The notes below the pieces were generated by a model. The model was not told the DNA's origin. It was given only the letters and a program-made list of their open reading frames with translations, and made no database searches. Source: Bacilli bacterium (GTDB taxonomy: Bacteria > Bacillota_I > Bacilli_A > RF39 > UBA660). Taken from it: a stretch of DNA of 5,409 bases. Location: assembly GCA_028685275.1 (NCBI GenBank), contig JAQUEG010000054.1:1-5409 (forward strand), in the 5' to 3' direction. The position numbers were made by a program, and so were the translations under genes. Positions 1-5,182 of the stretch are shown piece after piece (positions within the stretch are counted from its first letter, which is position 1; the number at the start of each line of letters is the position of its first letter).

Positions 1-299
1 TCATTAATCATATGATTAATAAAATTAGGGATAAAGCCAAATAAAATCTTACAAGTTAATAAACGATTAATAATACTATTTTTATATTCAATAAAAGAAG
101 TAATAAGCGCTGTTAAACGCTCTAAATAGTCATTTGTTAATTGATTAGGTACTTCATTAGCAATTGTAGTAAATTGTTCCTTATAAAATAAACCACCCCT
201 AATATAATCAGTTTCATTATATGCTAAATTAGTAACAATAAAATCAGCATGTTCTTTCATAATATTAGCCCAAAAAGAAATAATTTCATTAGTATTCAT
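1..299 (-). CDS. DUF2935-family protein, N-terminal part (runs off left edge)
   Basis: The first 99 codons of a gene that continues beyond position 1. It starts at ATG 299-297, with GGAGGA at 308-313 about nine bases upstream. The translation begins MNTNEIISFWANIMKEHADF and later reads PNFINHMIN. The FWxxIMKEHAxF block near residues 9-19 and the later P-x-F-x-x-H-M block match my memory of the DUF2935 family, helical-bundle proteins of Bacillota with conserved Glu and His residues that could bind metal. Their biochemical role is unknown to me; some are annotated as putative spore-coat-like proteins. No membrane segment or signal peptide is seen in this part. It is separated from the upstream small gene by a hairpin terminator, so it is probably transcribed alone, but I found no convincing promoter. 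The family call comes from motif recognition, not a search. Confidence 0.68.
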   Translation of the reverse strand, partial: MNTNEIISFWANIMKEHADFIVTNLAYNETDYIRGGLFYKEQFTTIANEVPNQLTNDYLERLTALITSFIEYKNSIINRLLTCKILFGFIPNFINHMIN

Positions 300-357
300 T
301 TATTCTATCCTCCATACTAATGTATATGAAAATAGTAAAAAGATAATACAATAATAA

Positions 358-389
358 AAGAATAGAGTATATAAAATATATCTATTCTT
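358..389 (-). terminator. Probable intrinsic terminator of the 55-residue gene
   Basis: On the minus strand AAGAATAGA (389-381) pairs with TCTATTCTT (366-358). The inner TATAT (380-376) pairs with ATATA (372-368) around a three-base loop, leaving one unpaired C. This 14-bp stem is followed by TTATTATT. It lies about 90 bases past the stop of the 55-residue gene. The stem has few G-C pairs and the U-tract is interrupted, so termination may be incomplete. A weaker 5-bp stem, ATAGG/CCTAT (426-444), and an all-AT palindrome at 417-430 sit between this hairpin and the stop. Confidence 0.5.
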
Positions 390-476
390 ATTAATTTACA
401 AATACAAGTTAACATAATATATATTATAGGAAGTAATTGCCTATCATTTAAATAATAATATAAAAATACAAATATG

Positions 477-644
477 TTAAATCTTATTTATATTAATATC
501 ATTTTTAAATTTCTTTAATGCTTTTAAAACACTACATTCAATAATAGCACTTAAAAACCAAACTAAAAATAAATGATAAAATAAAATAAAAATAAGTATT
601 AAAGGCCAATATTTAAGAAAAAAAGCAAATATAAATAAATCCAT
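477..644 (-). CDS. Small hydrophobic membrane protein, 55 aa, unknown function
   Basis: Not recognised. A longer frame could begin at TTG 659, but ATG 644-642 is preceded by GGAAGGGG about five bases upstream, so the 55-residue form is chosen. Residues 3-35 are almost wholly hydrophobic (Phe, Leu, Ile, Trp), broken by K11-Y12-W13-P14 and Y23-H24. They could form one long helix or a tight two-helix hairpin. The tail from K41 to K47 is lysine-rich, suggesting it stays in the cytoplasm. There is one Cys (C37). The gene stands alone, with a promoter-like sequence at 679-706 and a hairpin at 358-389. Alternatives include a small membrane regulator, a type I toxin-like peptide, or a chance frame in AT-rich DNA; the complete set of expression signals argues for a real gene. 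Confidence 0.55.
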   Translation of the reverse strand: MDLFIFAFFLKYWPLILIFILFYHLFLVWFLSAIIECSVLKALKKFKNDININKI

Positions 645-678
645 AATATCCCCTTCCAAAAATATACCTTATAACCTA

Positions 679-706
679 AATATAACATCTTTTAAAAAAA
701 AGTAAA
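679..706 (-). promoter_or_regulatory. Candidate sigma-A-type promoter of the 55-residue gene
   Basis: On the minus strand TTTACT (706-701) is separated by 16 bases from TATATT (684-679), with a TG one base before the -10 giving an extended -10. Transcription would start near 672, about 27 bases before the ATG at 644. The -35 matches consensus at four of six positions. In such AT-rich DNA chance matches are common. Confidence 0.4.
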
Positions 707-728
707 TATAGTTAATTATATACATAAT

Positions 729-764
729 AAAAAACAAACTGTGATGTAGTTTACAGTTTGTTTT
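729..764 (-). terminator. Intrinsic terminator after the acyltransferase/orphan unit
   Basis: A perfect 12-bp inverted repeat: AAAACAAACTGT (731-742) and ACAGTTTGTTTT (753-764), with a 10-base loop. Read on the minus strand, the stem ends in TTTTTT followed by ATTATG, a typical U-tract. It lies 34 bases after the stop of the 231-residue gene, so it closes that transcript. Run-off on the plus strand would also have a T-rich arm, but no plus-strand gene is present. Confidence 0.8.
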
Positions 765-797
765 AAATAGTAATTTAATTATAATTATATTTTTATA

Positions 798-1493
798 TTA
801 ATCTATTTTTATGGCATTTAACTGTTTAACTAATCCTGTTGGGTTTTCTTTTTCTTTGATATATGAATAACCCTTAATTAAATTATTCATATATACTTGA
901 TTTTCGGGATTAAGCACTAATGCTAATTCATTTAATATCCCTACTCTATCATCTAATGTTTTACCTGAATTATTAATGTATTCGTTCATAATATTGGTTA
1001 ATCTCGAAAATTCTATATCAGGTTTACCAATAGGTATTTCTTTATTATTTAATATTATTCGATAATCACTATATTTTGTAGTTGTAACATTATGTTGCTC
1101 TAAATCATAATAATCCCATTTACTAGAATCAATATTAGTTTGAAACATGATATTAAGAAATATTTCATTAAAATTATAATCAAGGATACCACATTTATTT
1201 AATAAAAGGTATACATCTTTTTTAGTTATTTTAGGTGCTTTATTAAAATAATCATGCATAACTAATGAAACCGACTCAAGTAATAATAACTGTTTTTCTA
1301 ATGCTTTCTTAAATTGATTTTTTTGATCATATTGAACAGTTACCTCTTGAATAAAACTATAATATTGTTGTATTAAATTAAATAATACATCTTCAATAAA
1401 AAACCTATGTCTAGTTAAATCAACTTGCCAATATTCATGAATTTTTCTCATTTCTTTCTCAATAAACCATTCATTGGTATTAAATTTTGACAT
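798..1493 (-). CDS. Hypothetical protein, 231 aa, no recognised family
   Basis: I do not recognise this protein. The start ATG 1493-1491 has AGGAGG at 1504-1509, nine or so bases upstream; the stop is TAA. It has no signal peptide or membrane helix, so it is probably cytoplasmic. Residues 1-110 are rich in predicted helix with many aromatic and charged residues (EYWQVDLTRHRFF near 20-32). A more polar middle, about 120-155, contains NVTTTKYSDYRIILNNKE and may be a beta region. The last 70 residues look helical again, including DDRVGILNELALVLNPENQ. No catalytic motif is obvious. It begins 56 bases after the acyltransferase stop with no terminator or clear promoter between, so the two are probably co-transcribed, and the strong terminator at 729-764 follows. 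Unlike its partner it is soluble. Any functional link to acylation is inference from position only. Confidence 0.8.
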   Translation of the reverse strand: MSKFNTNEWFIEKEMRKIHEYWQVDLTRHRFFIEDVLFNLIQQYYSFIQEVTVQYDQKNQFKKALEKQLLLLESVSLVMHDYFNKAPKITKKDVYLLLNKCGILDYNFNEIFLNIMFQTNIDSSKWDYYDLEQHNVTTTKYSDYRIILNNKEIPIGKPDIEFSRLTNIMNEYINNSGKTLDDRVGILNELALVLNPENQVYMNNLIKGYSYIKEKENPTGLVKQLNAIKID

Positions 1494-1549
1494 TATATAT
1501 AAGCCTCCTATATTTTATATTAATATACTTTATGATATTTTTTTAAATA

Positions 1550-2551
1550 TTAACCTAATTTTTCTTTTTTAAATAGTTTTTCAATTGGTATCTTAAAAAG
1601 ATATCTTATATACTTATTAACTGTTTTAGTTGATAAAATCAACGTAATTATTATTGCTATTACATAGCACATAATAATTTCAAAAGGATTATTAATTATT
1701 TTATAAAAGCCACTATATCTTAAAGCTTGGACAATAAATGGATGGACAATATAAACTCCTAATGTAGCATGTCCAATATAAGATAATTTATTTTTTTCTT
1801 TTGGTACTAAAACAAAGAAGCAATACATGGCAATTGTTGAAAAGATATATTGACAAACTCTTAACAATCCTGAATATATGTTAATTTTAGTTTGTGGATA
1901 TATTTCACTAATAATTTGACTATATGAACTATTACCAAAAAATAATAAACGAGTAAAAATAGTTTGATTATTATATAAAATAATAAATAATACAATAAAT
2001 AATAAAATTGCTAAAGCTTTTATTTGATAATTATTTGTTTTATTTACAAATTGATCACGTTTAAACTTAAATCCCATATAAAAGAAAGGGAAAAAAACAA
2101 TTGTTCGTGATAATGATAAATAGGTACCAATATAAGATGTATAACCAGCAATAATAGCAATAAAAAATAAAGTAAAGAGCGGATATTTTAATTTATCAAT
2201 AAAATGTACTAATTGTTTCATGGTAAAAATAGATAATAAGAACCATAAAGTATATGCAGGACGAAAAAAGAAAAATGAGTCATTTATTTGCAAACAAAAA
2301 GTATTGTATAAAAACCAGATAACTTGTAATATTAAATATGGTACTAATAATTTTTTTAAATCTTTCATTAAATTATGACGTTTAGCAAAATAACCACACA
2401 CAAAAATAAAAGCGGGCATCCTAAAACTAGTAAAAAGTAAATTGGTTAAGCGTGGAAAATTATAATCCATTACTGTAAAATGACCAATTACTACTAAAAA
2501 AATTAAAATAACTTTTGAATTTTCCATAAAATAATCTATTTTTTTTTCCAT
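1550..2551 (-). CDS. Acyltransferase-3 family integral membrane protein (O-acetyltransferase-like)
   Basis: Members of this family (Pfam Acyl_transf_3) move acyl groups, usually acetyl, across or at the membrane onto sugars of surface glycans or onto lipids. This 333-residue protein has the family's expected length and about ten hydrophobic segments, roughly at 13-30, 38-56, 67-88, 98-115, 122-140, 149-162, 178-194, 228-250, 257-276 and 288-310. Motifs visible are N11-x-K13, the catalytic-type G23-H24 in helix 1, FRMPAFIFVCGYF at 43-55, a TLWFLLSIF helix near 101-109, and IGHATLGVYIVHPF in the penultimate helix. These fit best the fucose-4-O-acetylase-like branch (COG3594). The start ATG 2551-2549 follows AGGAG at 2559-2563. 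It has its own promoter directly after the preceding terminator. The acceptor substrate cannot be read from the sequence. No nearby polysaccharide cluster is visible apart from a glycosyltransferase in another unit. Confidence 0.88.
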   Translation of the reverse strand: MEKKIDYFMENSKVILIFLVVIGHFTVMDYNFPRLTNLLFTSFRMPAFIFVCGYFAKRHNLMKDLKKLLVPYLILQVIWFLYNTFCLQINDSFFFFRPAYTLWFLLSIFTMKQLVHFIDKLKYPLFTLFFIAIIAGYTSYIGTYLSLSRTIVFFPFFYMGFKFKRDQFVNKTNNYQIKALAILLFIVLFIILYNNQTIFTRLLFFGNSSYSQIISEIYPQTKINIYSGLLRVCQYIFSTIAMYCFFVLVPKEKNKLSYIGHATLGVYIVHPFIVQALRYSGFYKIINNPFEIIMCYVIAIIITLILSTKTVNKYIRYLFKIPIEKLFKKEKLG

Positions 2552-2573
2552 ATACTACTCCTACTACGTTTTA

Positions 2574-2603
2574 ATTATAACTTAAAAATATTAATAATTG
2601 CAA
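2574..2603 (-). promoter_or_regulatory. Candidate promoter of the acyltransferase unit
   Basis: On the minus strand TTGCAA (2603-2598), an 18-base spacer, and a perfect TATAAT (2579-2574). Transcription would begin near 2567, giving a leader of only about 15 bases that just contains the AGGAG ribosome site. The -35 hexamer is identical to that of the promoter at 2905-2932. It lies immediately past the upstream gene's terminator, which supports an independent unit. Confidence 0.6.
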
Positions 2604-2610
2604 GTATATA

Positions 2611-2637
2611 AAATAAAACAAGCCTTTTTGGCTTGTT
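2611..2637 (-). terminator. Intrinsic terminator of the 65-residue gene
   Basis: Read on the minus strand: AACAAGCC (2637-2630), loop AAAAA, GGCTTGTT (2624-2617), then TTATTT. An 8-bp stem with a G-C-rich core and a U-rich tail, 10 bases after the stop of the small membrane protein gene and just before the acyltransferase promoter. Confidence 0.8.
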
Positions 2638-2646
2638 ATTATTTCT

Positions 2647-2844
2647 TTAAAAATATAAATCTTCAGGGATATATTTATTCTTTTTCTTTGAAGAATGAAA
2701 TATTCCTTTTCTAACAGTAACAACTGAATTTGAACGTATTAGAATAATTGCAATACCTACTACAATAAGGATAAGAGAAATAACGAAGAATAATTGCAAA
2801 CGTTCAATACTACTATCAGTTAAATAAAAAAGTAATATACTCAT
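2647..2844 (-). CDS. Small single-pass membrane protein, 65 aa, unknown function
   Basis: Not recognised. Start ATG 2844-2842 is preceded by GGGGAGG (about 2853-2859), a strong ribosome site, nine bases upstream. One clear transmembrane helix spans about residues 18-36 (LFFVISLILIVVGIAIILI). It is flanked by a short N-terminal stretch with its own hydrophobic patch at 3-8 and by a basic C-terminal tail containing VRKG and SSKKKNKY. The positive-inside rule suggests the tail is cytoplasmic. The end, IPEDLYF, is acidic and aromatic and may be a binding segment. The gene is framed by its own promoter (2905-2932) and terminator (2611-2637), so it is a deliberate single-gene unit, not a leftover frame. 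Roles such as an adaptor for a membrane enzyme are possible but unsupported. Confidence 0.72.
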   Translation of the reverse strand: MSILLFYLTDSSIERLQLFFVISLILIVVGIAIILIRSNSVVTVRKGIFHSSKKKNKYIPEDLYF

Positions 2845-2864
2845 GCTTTTAAGCCTCCCCTCTT

Positions 2865-2886
2865 GTTGTAAAAATTATAATACAAC
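2865..2886. repeat. Inverted repeat GTTGTA/TACAAC around a second TATAAT
   Basis: GTTGTA (2865-2870) and TACAAC (2881-2886) flank a ten-base centre that reads TATAAT on the minus strand at 2879-2874. A weak -35 match (TTATCA, 2902-2897) sits 17 bases upstream of that hexamer. The repeat could be an operator over a second promoter of the 65-residue gene, or a small hairpin in the leader made from the promoter at 2905-2932. The arms are only six bases, so chance is possible. Confidence 0.3.
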
Positions 2887-2904
2887 TAATTGGAAATGAT
2901 AATT

Positions 2905-2932
2905 ATTATATCATATTTTATTAAATTTGCAA
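2905..2932 (-). promoter_or_regulatory. Candidate promoter of the 65-residue gene
   Basis: On the minus strand TTGCAA (2932-2927), 16-base spacer, and perfect TATAAT (2910-2905) with TG one base before it, an extended -10. Transcription would begin near 2898, leaving a leader of about 53 bases. It lies between the glycosyltransferase terminator and the 65-residue gene. Confidence 0.65.
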
Positions 2933-2960
2933 GATATATTAGTGTTTTTTTGTTACTATT

Positions 2961-2992
2961 TTCAAATAAAAATCTCACCTGTTAGGTGAGAT
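2961..2992 (-). terminator. Intrinsic terminator of the regulator-CYTH-glycosyltransferase operon
   Basis: On the minus strand ATCTCACCT (2992-2984), loop AAC, AGGTGAGAT (2980-2972), then TTTTATTTG. A perfect 9-bp stem with a tight loop and U-rich tail, 21 bases past the glycosyltransferase stop. Confidence 0.85.
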
Positions 2993-3013
2993 CTAAAAAT
3001 CACTTTTTTACTA

Positions 3014-3652
3014 TTATTTTATGATATTAATAATCAAGGCTGTTATTATTTCTTTATACATTTTCAAACGCATCACAAAACCTTTAAAAAACCCCAATTT
3101 ATTTTCTTTCATAACATGCGTTAAATTATATAGTTTTACTTTAATAGTTGGAATTTTATTTTTGTCAGTATATCTAGTAAGAGCCATTTCTACTCCATAA
3201 CGTGATACTTCGACAAAAGGGATTTTATTAAATAATTCCCTTTTTATTGCTCTTTGACCAGTTAAAAAAGGAGCAATACGATGAGCTGCATCAGTACTAA
3301 AACCACCTTTAATAAAAATGCCCATTGACATTTGATACTGACCATTAATAACTGGCTCTAATAACTGATGTACATGTTCTTCTGTTAATCCTACTAAATC
3401 AGCATCTAAAAAAAGAATTATATCTTCTTTACAACTATTAACACCAATACTCATGGCCCCGCCTTTACCAACATTTTCTTTTAAGGCAATTACTTTCGCT
3501 CCATTTTTTTTAGCATTAATAACAGTATTATCAGTTGAACCATCACTAACAACAATTACTTTTTTTATCATATCAACAGATTTAACTACTTTTACAATTT
3601 CGCCTACTGTTTTTTCTTCGTTAAGAGCAGGGATAATAGCAACTACTGGCAT
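3014..3652 (-). CDS. Family 2 glycosyltransferase (GT-A fold), soluble, 212 aa
   Basis: It transfers a sugar from a nucleotide-sugar donor to an unidentified acceptor. A longer frame opens at GTG 3703, but ATG 3652-3650 has AAAGGAGG seven bases upstream and places the family N-terminus (IPALNEE) at residue 7, so that start is used. Motifs in order: IPALNEE (7-13); VVSDGSTDNT (34-43), which holds the donor; ENVGKGGAMSIG (59-70); the metal-binding D83-A-D85; TGQRAIKRE (131-139); and RYGVE (151-155). The GKGGA and GQRA blocks resemble dolichyl-phosphate-mannose-synthase-like and glucosyl-3-phosphoglycerate-synthase-like enzymes. No transmembrane helix is present; the basic, hydrophobic C-terminus (FKGFVMRLKMYKEIITALIINIIK region) could attach to the membrane surface. 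It is the third gene of the operon, 70 bases after the CYTH gene, and ends at a strong terminator. The acceptor may be a polyprenyl phosphate, a lipid or a small metabolite. Confidence 0.87.
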   Translation of the reverse strand: MPVVAIIPALNEEKTVGEIVKVVKSVDMIKKVIVVSDGSTDNTVINAKKNGAKVIALKENVGKGGAMSIGVNSCKEDIILFLDADLVGLTEEHVHQLLEPVINGQYQMSMGIFIKGGFSTDAAHRIAPFLTGQRAIKRELFNKIPFVEVSRYGVEMALTRYTDKNKIPTIKVKLYNLTHVMKENKLGFFKGFVMRLKMYKEIITALIINIIK

Positions 3653-3669
3653 AGTATTTCCTCCTTTAT

Positions 3670-3699
3670 TATTAAAGATATTATAAATCTTCTTTAATA
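3670..3699. repeat. Inverted repeat in the CYTH-glycosyltransferase gap
   Basis: TATTAAAGA (3670-3678) and TCTTTAATA (3691-3699) form a perfect 9-bp inverted repeat with a 12-base loop. It sits between the CYTH stop and the glycosyltransferase ribosome site (3660-3667). It has only one G-C pair per arm and no U-tract follows, so it is not a typical terminator. It could be a weak mRNA hairpin that affects stability or translation of the third gene. Confidence 0.35.
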
Positions 3700-3722
3700 T
3701 CACGTTTTTTATGTTTTTTTTA

Positions 3723-4307
3723 TTATACAGTCACTAAATCTTCTGTTTTTTCAGTCAAAAAATTAGATTCATCAACATCTTTAGTTAATACTTGCCAATT
3801 AACTTTATAATCTTCATATTTGTTTTTAAATATTTCTTTCGGACTGATTTCAATATTTAATTCTTTAAATAAATTTTCTAATTTTTGTTTTGCTTCTTTT
3901 ACTTCTACTTCTTTTTTAACTAATACTTCAGCTTCCATAATATAACCATAACCATAAGTATAATCAATAGTAACACTAATTTCATTATAAGATAATTCAC
4001 GTCTAATCCGATACCATTTAATTTCTTCTTCATAACCTAAAAAATGAAGCATTTTTATTAAATCATCTTTATATTTTGGATCAATTTTAACTATCATTTC
4101 ATTACGTGCTTCATCATGAATATGACCAGTTTTTACCCATAACATTAGATAATCAGTAGTAATCATTAAACGAAAATCTTTTTCTCCTTTAAAATAATAT
4201 GTTATTTGCCTAGTTTCTTTTATATCATAATCTAAACCAATAAAAAAAGAAGTTAAATCATGATACTGTTTATTAGTTAAAAAGGTCCTTAATTCAACTT
4301 CAATCAT
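3723..4307 (-). CDS. CYTH-domain protein (triphosphate-tunnel enzyme, class IV cyclase/phosphatase-like)
   Basis: CYTH proteins fold as a beta-barrel tunnel that binds triphosphates with metal ions. Members include class IV adenylate cyclase, thiamine triphosphatase and inorganic triphosphatase. This 194-residue protein shows the N-terminal signature IEVELR (E3, E5, with R7 where many members have Lys). Other alternating charged tunnel residues are visible: R46 in KDFRL, K59 in LWVK, E70 and K74, K97/R100/R102 in KWYRIRREL, D115 in TIDY, and E125/E127 in IMEAE. The barrel covers about 1-165; the last 30 residues are a polar tail. Start ATG 4307-4305 uses AGGAGG at 4313-4318, which overlaps the regulator's TAG stop at 4317-4319, so translation of the two is probably coupled. 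The substrate cannot be fixed from sequence. Triphosphatase is the cautious reading; cyclase activity or a nucleotide-sensing role is possible. Confidence 0.85.
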   Translation of the reverse strand: MIEVELRTFLTNKQYHDLTSFFIGLDYDIKETRQITYYFKGEKDFRLMITTDYLMLWVKTGHIHDEARNEMIVKIDPKYKDDLIKMLHFLGYEEEIKWYRIRRELSYNEISVTIDYTYGYGYIMEAEVLVKKEVEVKEAKQKLENLFKELNIEISPKEIFKNKYEDYKVNWQVLTKDVDESNFLTEKTEDLVTV

Positions 4308-4316
4308 AATTTCCTC

Positions 4317-5084
4317 CTATACATGTCTTCTAGCTTGTATTTCCGCTATTTTTTCAAATACTTCTGATGCATTATTAGAATTAATTTCAGTATAACCTAA
4401 TTCCTTTAAAGCTTGTATTTTAGCCGTATTTAACTCTTGGGTACGGCTTAATTTTTCTTCTTTTTTTTGTTCGATATCAGCAATAAATCGTTTATGAGCT
4501 TCACCTATTTTTGATTTAGAAGCCCCACCGTTATAAAATAATACCATCGCTTGAAACATAATTCCTTCAAAAGTAATTTGTTTATCCTCATCAAAAGCAA
4601 ATTCCTTTGGCGAAACAAATCCATTAGCCTTTGCAAAATACGCTAAAGCATATTTTAATTCTGGTGCATCATTTAACAATTGTAAATAATGTAATAAATA
4701 TTTATAAACAAATCCCATTTCACCAGTTTCATCTTCACTAATATGTTCTTTAATAAGATCAATTAAATCCATAATTATTTCTTGGTTTTTCTTATTTATA
4801 TTTTTAATATTATAATTACTAAAATCCTTTTTTAAAGACATAAATTCTTCGTTATTTAAAACGTTTTCTACTTTCATAATATAATCACTAGTAATTTTAA
4901 TATCTTTTATTTCATCAGTTGAATTAATATTAAGTAACATAAACATACGCATTTTTTTATCTTTTGGCCATGCATCAATATCGCCCATTTCTAAGTAATT
5001 ATAAACCATTTGACGGGAAACACCTAAAAATTTTGCTAATTTTACTTTGGAAATTCCTAATTCTTTTAATATTTCATTTATCAA
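4317..5084 (-). CDS. HTH transcriptional regulator (XRE-like N-terminus) with long helical C-terminus
   Basis: Probable DNA-binding regulator. The open frame begins at TTG 5093, but AGGAGG (5094-5099) would touch that codon. TTG 5084-5082, nine bases after AGGAGG, is better placed and gives 255 residues (258 if 5093 is used). Residues 4-32 read EILKELGISKVKLAKFLGVS followed by RQMVYNYLE: a classical helix-turn-helix in which SKVKLAKFLGVS is the first helix and turn and RQMVYNYL the recognition helix. The remaining 220 residues are unlike short XRE repressors. They are mostly helical, with Y/F/L-rich segments near 125-150, a sequence FYNGGASKSKIGEAHKR around 185-201, and a charged, probably coiled-coil stretch EQKKEEKLSRTQ. 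I do not recognise this part; it may dimerise or sense a ligand. As first gene of the operon with tandem repeats at its promoter, it plausibly controls itself and the CYTH and glycosyltransferase genes. Confidence 0.8.
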   Translation of the reverse strand: MINEILKELGISKVKLAKFLGVSRQMVYNYLEMGDIDAWPKDKKMRMFMLLNINSTDEIKDIKITSDYIMKVENVLNNEEFMSLKKDFSNYNIKNINKKNQEIIMDLIDLIKEHISEDETGEMGFVYKYLLHYLQLLNDAPELKYALAYFAKANGFVSPKEFAFDEDKQITFEGIMFQAMVLFYNGGASKSKIGEAHKRFIADIEQKKEEKLSRTQELNTAKIQALKELGYTEINSNNASEVFEKIAEIQARRHV

Positions 5085-5105
5085 CTTCCCCAACCTCCTA
5101 TTATC

Positions 5106-5133
5106 ATTTTATCACATAAATGTCAATTGTCAA
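5106..5133 (-). promoter_or_regulatory. Candidate promoter of the regulator-CYTH-glycosyltransferase operon
   Basis: On the minus strand a consensus TTGACA (5133-5128), 16-base spacer, and TAAAAT (5111-5106). The -35 is the middle one of three TTGACAN repeats, so a protein bound there would block polymerase. The predicted start near 5099 falls at the first base of AGGAGG, giving a leader of about 15 bases to TTG 5084. This short leader also argues against TTG 5093 as start codon. Confidence 0.55.
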
Positions 5134-5150
5134 GTGTCAAATGAATGACA
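5121..5150. repeat. Three tandem 7-bp repeats plus one inverted half-site; probable operator
   Basis: On the plus strand TGTCAAT (5121-5127), TGTCAAG (5128-5134) and TGTCAAA (5135-5141) lie head to tail with a 7-bp period; an inverted TGACA follows at 5146-5150, making TGTCA-N6-TGACA with the third copy. The array covers and flanks the -35 of the operon promoter. Its position directly upstream of a helix-turn-helix gene suggests autoregulation; the binding protein is inferred, not shown. Confidence 0.6.
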
Positions 5151-5182
5151 AATAAAGTTAAAAATATTTTTAATTTTTTTTA

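Noticed and set aside
300..476. Riboswitch or small RNA upstream of the DUF2935 gene
   Set aside because: Only AT-rich hairpins are visible, best explained as the terminator of the preceding gene; no conserved riboswitch core recognised and no clear promoter.
645..659. TTG 659 as start of the small hydrophobic protein
   Set aside because: The extension encodes the ribosome-binding sequence itself; ATG 644 is correctly spaced from it.
3453..3686. Plus-strand open frame of 77 codons
   Set aside because: It lies antisense within the glycosyltransferase gene, has no ribosome site, and its composition mirrors the real gene on the other strand.
3653..3703. GTG 3703 as start of the glycosyltransferase
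   Set aside because: The 17 extra residues precede the family N-terminus, and the AAAGGAGG site lies inside them, positioned for ATG 3652.
5158..5173. Perfect palindrome TTAAAAATATTTTTAA as mnmA terminator
   Set aside because: The stem is entirely A-T with no loop to spare, and on the minus strand no U-tract follows it; the T run is on the plus-strand side. Too weak to call.
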